In this document: positions 9,946 to 20,749 of the stretch, piece after piece
Position numbering within the stretch: the first letter of the stretch is position 1
Layout: the number at the start of each line of letters is the position of its first letter
Source: Monodelphis domestica
Lineage: Eukaryota > Chordata > Mammalia > Didelphimorphia > Didelphidae
Reading direction: 5' to 3'
NCBI RefSeq assembly: GCF_027887165.1
Contig: NC_077234.1
Location: 250,762,158 to 250,826,157 of the forward strand
Length of the DNA: 64,000 nt
The notes under the pieces: model-generated
What the model saw: only the letters and a program-made list of their open reading frames with translations
Told to the model about the DNA's origin: nothing
The model's database searches: none
Program-made: the position numbers and the translations under genes

Positions 9946-12900
9946 GATGATCAATTTGGGGGGCTAGTCTCCCCAATTTGATCATTTAACATAATTAACT
10001 TTTAAATTACAGTAGTTTGGGGATAAAAGGAAAAAGAACAAATCCATGATTGCCAGGCACATTGATAAAAAACCAGTTAGGGGGCAGTCCCCTTCAGCAT
10101 AAAAGTATACATACAAAACAAATGCATTAAGTCTCACACAGTTCAGATCACCACATCCCAAAGTTCACTCTGGATCTTCTGGTGCAGTGTGTGGTCTATG
10201 TGTGGCATCTTCAGGGTGCCTTCTCCAAATAGTTCACTCTCTGGATTCAGAGAGGTATCATGTTTCTTAACCTAAAATTACTCTCAAAAGAATTTAAACT
10301 TTGCATTTTAGAATAATAATACATCCCCCCCCCCCCCGAAGATGGTGTTGAAGAACACAAGGATCACGTAGGGATGCATGATTAAGTTATGAGGTATATG
10401 AATCAATTGGTAAGCAAAATCAAAAACATCAAAAAAATCCAAATAAAAGAGAAATGATAAATTCCAGATGAAATATAGACTATCAAAGTCTTATGTGAAC
10501 AAATTCTAAGTAAAGGAAAATAAACCTATAACATGTCCTTGAATCAGGGCTCAATTAAAGTAATTTCTATCCCACAAGTTTGTAGGACAAATGCAGTAAT
10601 ATTTCACTCACCCATTTGCAGCCAAGATGGAAGTTGGCAGACTATAAGAGAGAAAAAAGGGCTAGATTTTTGTGTAATAGAGAAGTGTCATTCCTTGATC
10701 TGATTTTACCTTCACTCTCAGGGATAGGGGGATCCAGGATGATAGTCAAACTTTTGAACTTGTCTGTGAGTATTTATTTCACAAAGAGTGTGGATACAAG
10801 GTGTCCTGTGTCTTAACATATGTCAAGCGCCTGCAACCTTGAGTCTCACACTAGGTACAAGTCCTTTCGTATTGGCCTAGAAGTTCATCAATCCTACCTT
10901 GATTGGTTTAGTCCTTTTTGAACTTATGCTTCTTGACACTATATAATGGCTCTTTTCTTTCCTTCTCCTGGAATCAGATACAATCATTAATCACAGTCCC
11001 ATATTTGTCAATAAATGGCAGATTTCCATAGTCTAAAGCTATTGGGTATGTATTAATATTATAGCAAATATATATTTTAATCTATGTTACTGCAAAATCA
11101 AAAAAGTTAAAGAAAATCTTCTCAATACTGGTGACATGCTTCAAATACAAAAAGGAAAGAAAAAATAAAACTGAAATAGTATATTGCACATGCAAGCAAA
11201 AACAATAATAGAAAAGTTTTAAAAATCAAAAATATATAGCTTACAATCATTGACAGACTGTGTCAGCTAGGTAAAGGTAGAATACAAAGGTTTCTCGTCC
11301 AAAAATGAGATCCATGTCCTCCTTTAAACTTGGCCATGATCCACTGTGAGTGAAAGTGATTTTCACAAAGTAAGAGGTTTTTTTTTTAAATAAAGAACAA
11401 TAGTACAACAGGTAATGCACATTCAAGAATTATCAAAACCCCCAAAGTTATAATAGCCCATTTAATGACAATAGCAAACAAACCCACTATCATTAGGATT
11501 CATATGAGTCTTCTGTGTGACATTTAAAACTAATGGATACTTGTTACAAGTGTTTCAGGTGTAGTAATGTTTCAACCTTGACTGAGATTTTTTTTTAATC
11601 TATTACTGTCATCATTACAAAAATGTGGCAGAGGAGTTTAGAAAAGACCAAATCTATGTACTGTTGATGTTGGGTCTAAAAATGTCACCAAGAATCTAGA
11701 TCATTCTGGTGGAAGGGTAGAGTAATCTGAAGAGTTGAAAATGAGAGATGCTTCCTCTTGGGAGCCATCCAGGGGTACCACATCCTAGGAAAAACTTCCC
11801 AGTTCCTTTGGTATGAGACTGTTATGTCCCATCCTTTCACATTTTTACAAATGCAGAGGTGGGGATTATAATAGTGCTTCACTTCAACTACTAAAATAGA
11901 CTCTTTACCTCTTGTTATAAATATCTCTGAGGCAGGCAAAATAATCAGCCAGAGTTGTTGAAAAAAAGTTTTCTTAAAATAATGTCTAAAGACCCCTAAA
12001 AATCAATTTGAGATATTTAGCTCATTAAATTTTCTGAGGGTTGTTAACCAGGTTGACGGAGTCTATCCATCATCTATATGACAATGAACAAAGCCAAAAT
12101 AGGAAAGAAAAAAATGTTTTTATGGGTTTATACAATGATATTTTGTTCAGTATAGTTATAGGAGGAAAGTAACAGAATATAACAGCAGTTAAAATACAGT
12201 AGATTAAAATGATTCAGTGTAACAGAATAGTATTGATCATATTAATATATGAACTAAAACAACAAAATTAAATAGTAAACAGCAAAATATAATAAAATAC
12301 AGAGACTTTCATAAAACAATGGAGTCTGAAAAGGTTTAAAATTTTCATCTTCAGTTTCTTTAAAAGTTCCTTTCTCTATCTGTTCAGATTCCTTTTGTCA
12401 GTGCTCTGGGATCTCCCATATTGAGGGAGAGAACATGGATTTGAGGGAGAACATGGATAGAGGAATCCCAAAATGGATGAATCTTAGAGACTGGGCAGGC
12501 CCAAATGGCAAAGGGTTATAGGGATATGAATTTCTCCCCTGAATCTCAGGCAAGATAATTAAATAATCAGTGCATCCATGAATGGTAGAAAACATCCTAA
12601 AACTGGAAGCTGTTTGAAATAGGCAAGGTACTTCTCTGTCATAGAGTGTGTCATGCTTGCAATTTTACTTCCTGTTTGGAAGTGTAAACTTCTTCCCCTT
12701 CACCCTGAGGTAAAACACTATAGAGCAGTTTGTTTCCTTTGTGTGGAGAGGGAGTTAGGAGGCTAATCATTGCCTAAGGAAAGCACACCCTGGTTTTTAC
12801 CAGCTGCCTGGAGTGCGGCTCCAAGTTTGTGAGTTCCGAAGATACAGTGGCAGCTACCAGAAGTCAGGGCCGAGGCTGGGGTTTGGGCCAGAACAGGAGG

Positions 12901-13201
12901 AGGATTCAGGAGCAGGAGCAGGAGCTCAGCAGCAACAATGCCAGAGGAAGTAGCGAGGAACTGAAGAACATGAGTTCAAGCCAAGAGTCCCTTGCTAAGT
13001 CCCTCAAACTAAAACCAGCCTGACCAGTAGGAAGAGTGATTGGGAAAAAAGTAGGGAAAGAAGAAGTATGGCAGCAGATCCAAAGAGATTTCAGAGTTCT
13101 CTCAGAGTTTGAGAGGGTGGGTGGATAAAAAACCTTGGCAGGAGAAATGTGCCTTTAAAAAAAAATTATCTAGGCTATCTTAAAAAAATCCAACTTCTGG
13201 T
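9946..13201 (-). mobile_element. Interior of the two-LTR fossil
   Basis: About 3.26 kb, AT-rich, without recognisable gag, pol or env. A run of 14 C lies near 10325-10338. Next to the 5' LTR (about 13180-13201) I see no clear match to a standard tRNA primer-binding site. It is broken and looks reduced. Confidence 0.6.
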
Positions 13202-13512
13202 TGTCATAAATATAAAAATTAAAATTAGTTAGCAGTAATAAAAATATTATATTATAAAAGAAGTATTAATGATCTTTAGAAATAAAGGAATAAAAGGTAT
13301 ACAAAATAAAACCACATGCCCATGGCTAATCAGCCTATTTAAAACCCCCAAGCTTAACACCACCATGCTTGCTGTCATCAAGCCAAAGAGAGAGCACAGT
13401 ACTGCCCACTGACTATTTATTCCCTGTCTACAGGAAGTACATAATGACAGGAAGTCAGTGGGTTCCTGGGAAATGTAGTTCTTTTTTAGGGTAACAGATT
13501 TTCAATTATACA
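13202..13512 (-). mobile_element. 5' LTR of the two-LTR fossil
   Basis: It begins TGTCATAAAT and ends TTATACA on the plus strand, 311 bp. It is collinear with the left LTR through 'aataaaaccacatgc', 'catgcttgctgtcatcaag' and 'aatgacaggaagtcagtggg'. It also carries the complement of the ACTACATTTCCCAG motif at 13466-13480. Confidence 0.78.
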
Positions 13513-13517
13513 CTTAA

Positions 13518-14525
13518 TTAAGTTTGCATGGTTTCAAGCAAGGCATCCAGCAGACCAGTCTTGCTCATTTTAAAGGAGATCATTATCAGGTTGACTTGTA
13601 AGGTGGTAACATTTTCAGCCATAGTAGCTCTCAAAGACTAAGAATTGTATCAATAGAGGAATTCCTGGCTAAGAAAGAACTTGAAATCTTGAAGCATTTT
13701 TACTTCTTACCAATGTAAGTAAGGTACTGGGGAGAAACAAAGATAAATAAAAGAGTGATAGGTAAGATAGGGTTTCTTGCTCTTGATCCTACAAAAATAA
13801 TGTAATCCAAATTCTAATTGAAGTTCAAGTGATCATTAAGACTTCAATAGAGATGTTTTCCAAAAATATCACTAACCTAACCCTCCCTCCTGTATTATGG
13901 AATTACTCTGAGAGGGAGATGACTAATTAAAGATCAGATCTGCCAACTTCCTCCCTTCCTTCCCTCCTCCCACTTCTACCTCCCTCCTCTTTTTCCTACC
14001 TTCCTCTGTCGAATTAGTTCTACAGTTAGTATCACTGGAAATCTGCTTGAGTGAGTATCTTAATATGACAGATAGACAACTCTCTCTTTAATAACTTTAA
14101 ACAAAAGGGGTTTATTTAGGAGAAGAGGAAAAATAGGGGAGTTGAGGGGAGAGAGGATTTGAGGTTTCCCTAATCCTAAAATAATTCCTAAGTTGGAGGA
14201 TGGTGGAATAGAGTCTAGGTTTTGGGAAATTTGCTAACAGGTTTGAAGATTCAGTCACTGGAGTATTGTAGGGAGAAACCAGAGAGCAGGACTTTTCTGT
14301 CCTTCCTCCTTTCTGTCCCAAGGGCAAGAGACCAAGTTCCTCAGCTTGTCTGTTCTTTTTTTTAATGGTCCTTCGTGGTCACCATTCCAATTAGAATGTC
14401 CTCCTTGATTGACAATTCAGCAGTCCTAGCTTCAGCTCTGCTGCAGACTTTTCCCATTTTCTCCTCCACAACATTACACTCCCCAGGAAATATGCACGAA
14501 GTTTAGGTTACATACGGTTATGCAT
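13518..14525. other. Unrecognised DNA with a pyrimidine-rich patch
   Basis: A C/T-rich patch lies at about 13945-14010. No frame or family recognised. Confidence 0.4.
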
Positions 14526-14529
14526 ACAT

Positions 14530-14632
14530 ATGGTTATAAGCTTCTTGAGGATAGGTACTCTCATTAATTTTATATTTGTATCTCTAACACTTAGCTCAGT
14601 TCCTAATGTCTACTAGTGCTCAATATATTTTT
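14530..14632 (+). repeat. L2-like LINE 3' end
   Basis: The phrases 'taagcttcttgaggatagg' and 'cacttagctcagttcctaatg' followed by 'gctcaatat' match the L2 3'-UTR order (…aagctccttgagggcagg…). Confidence 0.6.
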
Positions 14633-14634
14633 TT

Positions 14635-15555
14635 TTTAATTAACTGATTTATTATTCAACTAAAACTGAACCAAACATTATACAAGGTAACCTCATTAGA
14701 GATTCCACTCAATGCTTCCCTAGGCTACATCAAGTGCTAAGTGTAACCAGCCTAAATAACATCACATGCCAATGCTTCAGAGTCTGCTATGGAGAAGGGA
14801 AAGGCCAGAGAGAAGTGCCTCTGACCCCATGGTAGGGACTCAATCTGAATCCCCCACATCATACAAAAGATAGAAGATACTGATTCTTCTCAGCTACGAG
14901 AAAGAAAAAAAGGAGCAACTGGGTTGAGAGAGGGCAGAAGAGAGTCAAATAGAGTTAAATGAGGAGGAACTCTTGGTTTCCATACCCAGGGGAAAAGGGT
15001 TTAGAAACCTACCTAAGGTCAGCCCTCTCCCTAAAGAAAATATGCTGGGCATGTAAATAACCAGACCATTAAATATCTCAATTCATTGAGCATATGGGTG
15101 ACTAGCAAGTTGTTGGTGCAGAAGGAGAGCTTGAGTATAAGAAGCCTGAGCTCTAAGAACATAAACCAACAGAGAAACTCATAAAGATGCAAGGAATATG
15201 AGTAACATTTCAAGGGAAGAGGTACATTGAAAAGGTATTATACTAGGAAGAACAATTAATAAGAAGAAAACATATAGTCAGTGAAAAGAATTCTATGGAC
15301 TCCCAGAGATAATGGAACAAGAAACATTTTTAGTTTAAAAGCAAAACAACACAACCCATTTAGCAAAAGATATTAAAATAAATTATCAAGAATCACTGGA
15401 TTAGTGAAGATAAACATGAAGTTACAAAAATGACAACATACACCTTCAAAAGGGTAAAGCTTCTGAAAGAGATCATGGCAGATTTTGAAATATGAAGTGT
15501 GGAAGTAAAAAAAAATTGAAGAAGTTTAATTTGGCAGAGGAGAAGCAAATGGCAA
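14635..15555. other. No feature recognised
   Basis: AT-rich sequence with no recognised repeat and only short frames. Confidence 0.4.
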
Positions 15556-15557
15556 TG

Positions 15558-15730
15558 ACCTTTAAAAAAAAATCAAAGGACTTCAAATCTGGCCTGAGAT
15601 ACTGCCTAGCTCTGTGCCTGGGCAAAGTCACTTACTTAACTGTAATTCCCAGTCCCTTTCCACCTTGGACCAGATATTTAGTATTGATTTTAAGAAATCA
15701 TGTTAGAGTTTAAACAAAACAAAAAACAAA
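15558..15730 (+). mobile_element. Decayed WSINE-like SINE
   Basis: 'cttcaaatctggcctgagata', 'ctgcctagctctgtg' and 'gggcaaagtcactta' followed by 'ttagtattgattttaagaaat' and an A-rich tail match the middle and tail of the SINE family. The copy is older than those at 3723 and 9547 and lacks a clear head. Confidence 0.6.
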
Positions 15731-15999
15731 GGATAAGTGGTTAGAGAATATAATAAACAAAACGTGTCCAAGGAAGAATTATTTACAGTCTCTTAAAGGT
15801 AAGAATAGGCACAGGGTACCCCCAAATCTACAGTCAGGATTAGGGTAATGATATGGTAGTGCTCCAGATTGAGGTCATGTGGCAGCTCTAAAAATGATTT
15901 TCTATATCTCACTTTTTATAATGAAAAAAGTCATCTCTCTGTTAATGATAACTAGCATTTACATAAGGTTTTAAAAGGACTCTGAGATGGAAATGCTTT

Positions 16000-16145
16000 T
16001 ATTATTCTAATTTATAAATAGTGAAATTTAAGCAGGTAGAAGTTAAATTACTTGCCTATGGTACACACTAAGTGTCTGAAGCAGTGTTTGAACTCCTGAC
16101 TTCCTGACTCCAGGTCCAGTACTCCATCTGCTGTTCTACCTACCT
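16000..16145 (-). mobile_element. MIR/MAR-type SINE, antisense
   Basis: 'gtttgaactcctgacttcctg' then 'ctccaggtccagtactccatc' is the complement of the canonical tRNA-SINE 5' half. An old copy. Confidence 0.6.
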
Positions 16146-16534
16146 GATCCTGATATGTGATAGAGATGCTCTCTCTTTTGGAGGGCTGTAGAACACTTTA
16201 ACTATGAAGTTAGTATTGGACAAAGAAGAGGAGATATCTACTGTTTTAGGGATGAAAGTAAAAAGTGAGACAAGTAATAGTTATAGGATACATTTCAGTT
16301 ATCTGGCAAGTACCAGAAGAAGGACCTTGGGTTTTTTCTCAAGTGAAGATCAAAGTTCTAATAGAGATATTAAGGGAAAGGAGACTCAACTGCCCATAAA
16401 CAAAGATGGATCACTCTTTGCCTTATCTTGCTCAATATCCAAGCACTTTTCAGCTTTTTCCAATCCATGTTGCCACATCTACATCCCAAACTTCTGTTTT
16501 AGCTCCCCATCCTGTGTCCTATTTCCCCATTAGG

Positions 16535-16625
16535 GGAAAAAATTCTTTGGGGGCAGAACCTGGCTTACAGGTTATGTTCCTGGCACATAGTAAACATCTG
16601 ATAAATGCTTTAACTTTCATTCATG
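16535..16625 (+). repeat. L2-like LINE 3' tail
   Basis: 'gcagaacctggctta' and 'ttcctggcacatagtaaacat' followed by 'ctgataaatgctt' fit the L2 terminus. Confidence 0.5.
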
Positions 16626-17099
16626 AAGTCATCCTAACAAGGGGATGAAGACCTTTATAATAATATATTCTAGAATGGGATAGGGAAATGAAAATGTATA
16701 TTGGAGCTATGATTTTAGTGGTAAAGGAAAATTTTATATAAAAAACTTTTACCAACTCAGAGCCTTGGTGATTCCTAATCTTTTTTGGTATGGGCCATGG
16801 ATCCCTCTGGTCAATTCCAACAGGAAAAACCATATCTTAATAGATATAATAAGAAGGTATATAGAATTATATAATATTTATATATGATATATAATATTTC
16901 TATATAATCAAATAATATAGTGATCATGTAATTTAGTTTATATAGACCAAATATTAGGGAAATATTGCAGAAGTTAAAAGGGTTTGGGTTCTGTCACAAG
17001 GACTTAAAATTAACTAATAGCACACTTTAGGCTATCAAAATGCCAGATGACGTAGAATATTTTTGTCCTAAACAGAAGTGTTAGTAATCTTTAAGAAGT

Positions 17100-17520
17100 C
17101 ATATGAATCAATCAACAAGTATTTCTTAAGCCCTTGCTATGTACCAGTAGTGCTGGGGTTACAAATAAAAGTGAAAAATTGGGATTAGCTTCAAGGAGCT
17201 TTCATTCTAATGGAGAAGATAACATGTACTTAAAGACAAAATTAATACAAGGTAATAGTGGGAAGGAGTTAGTGTCTGGGGGAAATTAAGTAATCCTATA
17301 CAGAAGGTGACTTCAAAGTGGAATCTTGAATGAAACCAGCAGTTCCAAGAGGCCAAAGAGAAAAGAGTGTATATTCTAAGCATAGAGAACATCCAGTACA
17401 AAGGCATGGAGACAAGAGATTGGATAAGGCCAATATGGCAGAAATGCATTGAGGGGTAAGAGGCTAATTTGTTAAGAGCTTTAAGTGCCAAACAGAGGAG
17501 TTTCTATTTGATCCTAGATT
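17100..17520. repeat. Ancient mammal-wide repeat
   Basis: It starts 'caacaagtatttcttaagccc', with 'gctatgtaccagtagtgctgg', 'caaggagctttcattctaatg' and 'gttaagagctttaagtgcc'. It is the same family as 1060-2160 and 47230-47445 and is non-coding. Confidence 0.55.
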
Positions 17521-17524
17521 TGAT

Positions 17525-17665
17525 CCACAATTGAGGAAATTAAGACAAATTGAGATGAAGTGAATTGTCAGTGTAACACAACTGAAAGGTCGGAGGCTGG
17601 ATTTGAACTTAGTTCTTCCTTATTGTAGTCCCAGATCTCTATCTACTGGACCATGTAGATATCTA
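17525..17665 (-). mobile_element. MIR-type SINE, antisense
   Basis: 'attgaggaaattaagac', then 'ggctggatttgaacttagttc' and 'ctatctactggaccatg' are the complement of a MIR core and 5' half. Old. Confidence 0.55.
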
Positions 17666-18109
17666 GACAGTGACTATGAGAGTGAAGAGGAAAATGGTAC
17701 CTGGGAGATACAAGTGACAAAATTTGGGCACTCATTGTATATGTAGGATGAGTGGAAAGATTGAATGGAGAATGTGAATCTGGATGACTGGAAGGATGGT
17801 GGTTCCATTGTTAGAGACAGGAAAGTCTGGAGGAAGGTTAGGTTTGGGGAAAAAGAAAATGAGTTCTGGTTTAGATATGTTGGATTTGGGATGTTTCCAC
17901 AGCTCAAAATGTTTCTTAGGTAGTTCATGATGTGGGGCTGGAACTCAGGAGAAAGACCAGCCTGAAGATATACACACACTGTATATGTTATGGTTAATGT
18001 TAAAAACTGTGTTAATGGCTGCCATTATAAGGGAAGACATTTTGTACATTGTGGAATAAAGTATGCCTAAGTATTACCAGGGGAGACGGAGGATGCTTTC
18101 CTGGAAATT

Positions 18110-18230
18110 GTAAGTTTAGTTTCCCATCTGTCTGAAATTGTTTAGGTGAATTATGCCTGAAGCCAGGGGGATGGACCAGATGATCTCTAGAGGTCTCTTC
18201 TAGCCTTATGATTCTTTGAGGGAATTTTCT
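18110..18230 (+). repeat. SINE 3'-tail relic
   Basis: 'gatggaccagatgatctctag' followed by 'aggtctcttctagcc' and 'ttatgattct' is a common MAR/MIR-type SINE 3' phrase. Confidence 0.45.
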
Positions 18231-18414
18231 AATCAGCATGTTAATGAGAGGTTTAAATTTGTATTCCATTCTCCCTGAAGATAATTACCAGACAAACAAA
18301 CTAGACCTAGATTCTATTCAAACTAAAAAGATAATAAATGTGACCCAGTAGAGAGGAGTGTAGGCAATTACCTGGGAAGGAAGAATGGTTCACTAACCTA
18401 GGTAATGTTTGAAA

Positions 18415-18560
18415 TATTCCAAGACTTTATAGTTCTATTCCCTACTCTGATGCTCTCTTGCTGTGTGACCCAGGGCAAGTTACTTGACCTTAGTCTTGTT
18501 CATCTGAAAACAGAGAAGCCCAAGAGCTGTGCTTGATTACCTGAGTAATGTCAAGCTGTA
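18415..18560 (+). mobile_element. MIR-like SINE fragment
   Basis: 'ctcttgctgtgtgacccagg' then 'gcaagttacttgacctt' is the MIR core. The ends are not visible. Confidence 0.5.
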
Positions 18561-18564
18561 GGAA

Positions 18565-19635
18565 TTAAATGAAGAATGGAATTTCATTTTGGACCCCATC
18601 ACTGCTGTAGAGATGACAGATGGGAATCCTATGAATTAGGTTAACCCCTGTGCTTCATTAACTGGTAGAAAACAAGTCCAAATAATATGGATAGTAAACT
18701 GAACTTTTAAAATATTTTTAAAGATAACTTCTGAGTATGCATATATCACATAGAATGATACATACATTCAATCTATATTTTGATCTCAAGTTCATGGAAA
18801 AACTAAAGAAATTGTTACAATATTCAATTTATTCAATTAATCTATATACCTTAATATCTAAATTTTGAAGGAAAAAAGAGAAGAATAAAAAAACCTTAGC
18901 TCTCTATCCTTTTATCTATGTTAATTTTTCTCAAATTCCTTTGTACTGAAATGGTTATAGCAACCTGATAAATAAAAACATGGCATTTATCAGTCTATTA
19001 CCCCTCTCCTCATCTGCTCTTCCTTATGGAGGTTTATAGATAGTGAAGCAAATTAAATCAATATTTTCTGTGGGTTCTTCTCCCTCTCCTAGCAACACAA
19101 AATGTGAATTATCCTGGACATGACCAGACTAGGATATTTCCAAATCTTTAAATCTCTAGCTCTTAGAGTCATAATTTTCCACCTCCCATGACACTATAAA
19201 CAGCATATTTTCCAGTAATAGTTTACAGCTTAGTTTACTAACCCTACAAAAAAAAAAAGAATTAAGTTGGTGAAGGAGTAAATTAGTTTTTATGTTACAG
19301 GAGAGGGCACATTAGGCATGTAACATATAGTTTAAATTGCAAAAAAATATTTCAGGTGCTTTCATCTGTCTGGAGATAGCAAGTTACCAATTAGGCATTT
19401 AATTGTTGAGTCGGACTGGGGGAAAAATGAGGGCTACTTCAAAAAATGAGTTTGAATCTGCGGTTCTGAATATAGTTTATCTCCCTGTTCAAGTGGCCTG
19501 CCTGGAACCACTCGGAGGATGTAATTGACATTTTGGATAGTGACTCAAATTACATTTCAGCTTTTCATGCATGAGCATCAAAGAGAGGGCAGGAACAGGC
19601 ATCTTAGCAAATGCTATAGTGTATGTGTGATTTGG
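18565..19635. other. AT-rich DNA, nothing recognised
   Basis: No repeat family or frame recognised. Confidence 0.4.
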
Positions 19636-19639
19636 GGAA

Positions 19640-19785
19640 TCATAAATTCTGGCTCCAGCTCTGCTATTTAGCTTCTGCATGACATTATACCTCAGCTCTA
19701 CCATCTGTAGAGCAAGAATCATCACACTTATCAAACTCACAGGTGTGCTGTAAAGAACACGTAATAAAAAGTGACTATCCTGGCC
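19640..19785 (+). mobile_element. Decayed MIR SINE
   Basis: 'ggctccagctctgctatttag', 'cctcagctctaccatctgtag' and 'ctcacaggtgtgctgtaaaga' follow the MIR consensus order. Very old. Confidence 0.5.
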
Positions 19786-20558
19786 ATTCTCAGGGCTTCA
19801 ATTATGAATAATTTCTGAAATGGAAACCGAAGAGAGAAAACTTCTCTGATGAGGCTCTCCGAATCACGGCGAACCTCGTGGAAAAGCCATTTTCTGAGAA
19901 GTCACATTCATCAAGATTTGCATGAAACGTGTTATCCCTTTTCCCAATCATGAAGAGTTAGGCTGGTCTTCAGGCATGAAGGCACGGGGACAATGACCTT
20001 CTGACAGCTTACGTGATTCCTCTGAGGTGTCACTGGCGACAGACTTCCTCGCTTCAAAATAGAAGAGGTCAAGCCCTTGTTCTGGGCAAAGCTTGGAAGC
20101 CTGCTGATTGTTCCCAATATTGTATAACTAGTTCCTACATATTCTCACCAAAGGGTCACTAGCCAAATGAGGAGACTGTATGCGATTCCTGGTGCTTTTT
20201 CCGTTTTAAGAATGTACTGCAGGGCTTATTTTGAAGTAAATCAGGACCTTCCGAATTAAAATGAAAATACATAAATCATCCTTTCACAATAAAACCCTGA
20301 TGAACTGGAATGTTTAGAGAGTACAGCAAATTAAATTTCTGCTTAACTAAGCCCCTATTTCTAACAAAAAATTTGAGGATTAAAATATATAGAAGTTATA
20401 TGGCTAGGCTTTCCTACCTTTATAAGTAGAGTATAAGCACAACTGAATTTTGTTGTTGACTGAGAATCTTATAAGGTCATAATTATAAAATTTATTTGTA
20501 ATTTTGCAAAAACACAGATAATATCATAAACAGACACTTAAATGCTTATGTAACAGCA
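19786..20558. other. Unrecognised DNA, locally higher GC
   Basis: 19800-20170 has more CpG than its surroundings (for example 'cacggcgaacctcgtgg'). No coding frame or repeat recognised. Confidence 0.4.
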
Positions 20559-20559
20559 T

Positions 20560-20745
20560 GTTGTGATGGAAAGTGTTAAACTTAAGAGTCGTGGGACCCG
20601 AATCCAAATCCTGACTCTTTTACTTACTTCTAATATGAACTTGAACAAGTCACTTAATCCTTCTGGTCCTTAATTTCCTTAATGAGGAGATTGGACTAGA
20701 TACCTTTTAAAATATCTTTCCACTCTACATCTATGATCTTACCCT
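20560..20745 (+). mobile_element. MIR/THER-type SINE
   Basis: The copy shows 'aatccaaatcctgactc', 'gaacaagtcacttaatcc', 'ggagattggactagatacc' and 'ctacatctatgatctta'. It is nearly full length and decayed. Confidence 0.65.
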
Positions 20746-20749
20746 AATG

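Larger units (their letters stand above)
8866..13512 (-). mobile_element. Two-LTR endogenous retrovirus-like fossil, minus strand
   Basis: Two related LTRs in the same (minus) orientation enclose about 3.26 kb. The outer flanks CTCAA (8861-8865) and CTTAA (13513-13517) could be a 5-bp target duplication with one difference. A polypurine tract abuts the left LTR, which fixes the orientation: 5' LTR on the right, 3' LTR on the left. By eye the LTRs differ at roughly 16 of 240 comparable sites (6-7%), suggesting insertion some tens of millions of years ago or somewhat less, depending on rate. The interior is too short for a full gag-pol-env set and I recognise no retroviral protein. It is a broken, probably internally reduced or non-autonomous element. 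Confidence 0.75.

Noticed and set aside
12829-13023. 64-codon frame rich in Gln/Glu/Ser with a protein-like look
   Set aside because: It lies in the LTR-element interior on the opposite strand to the element. The composition comes from an AGGAGCAGGAG-type purine stretch.
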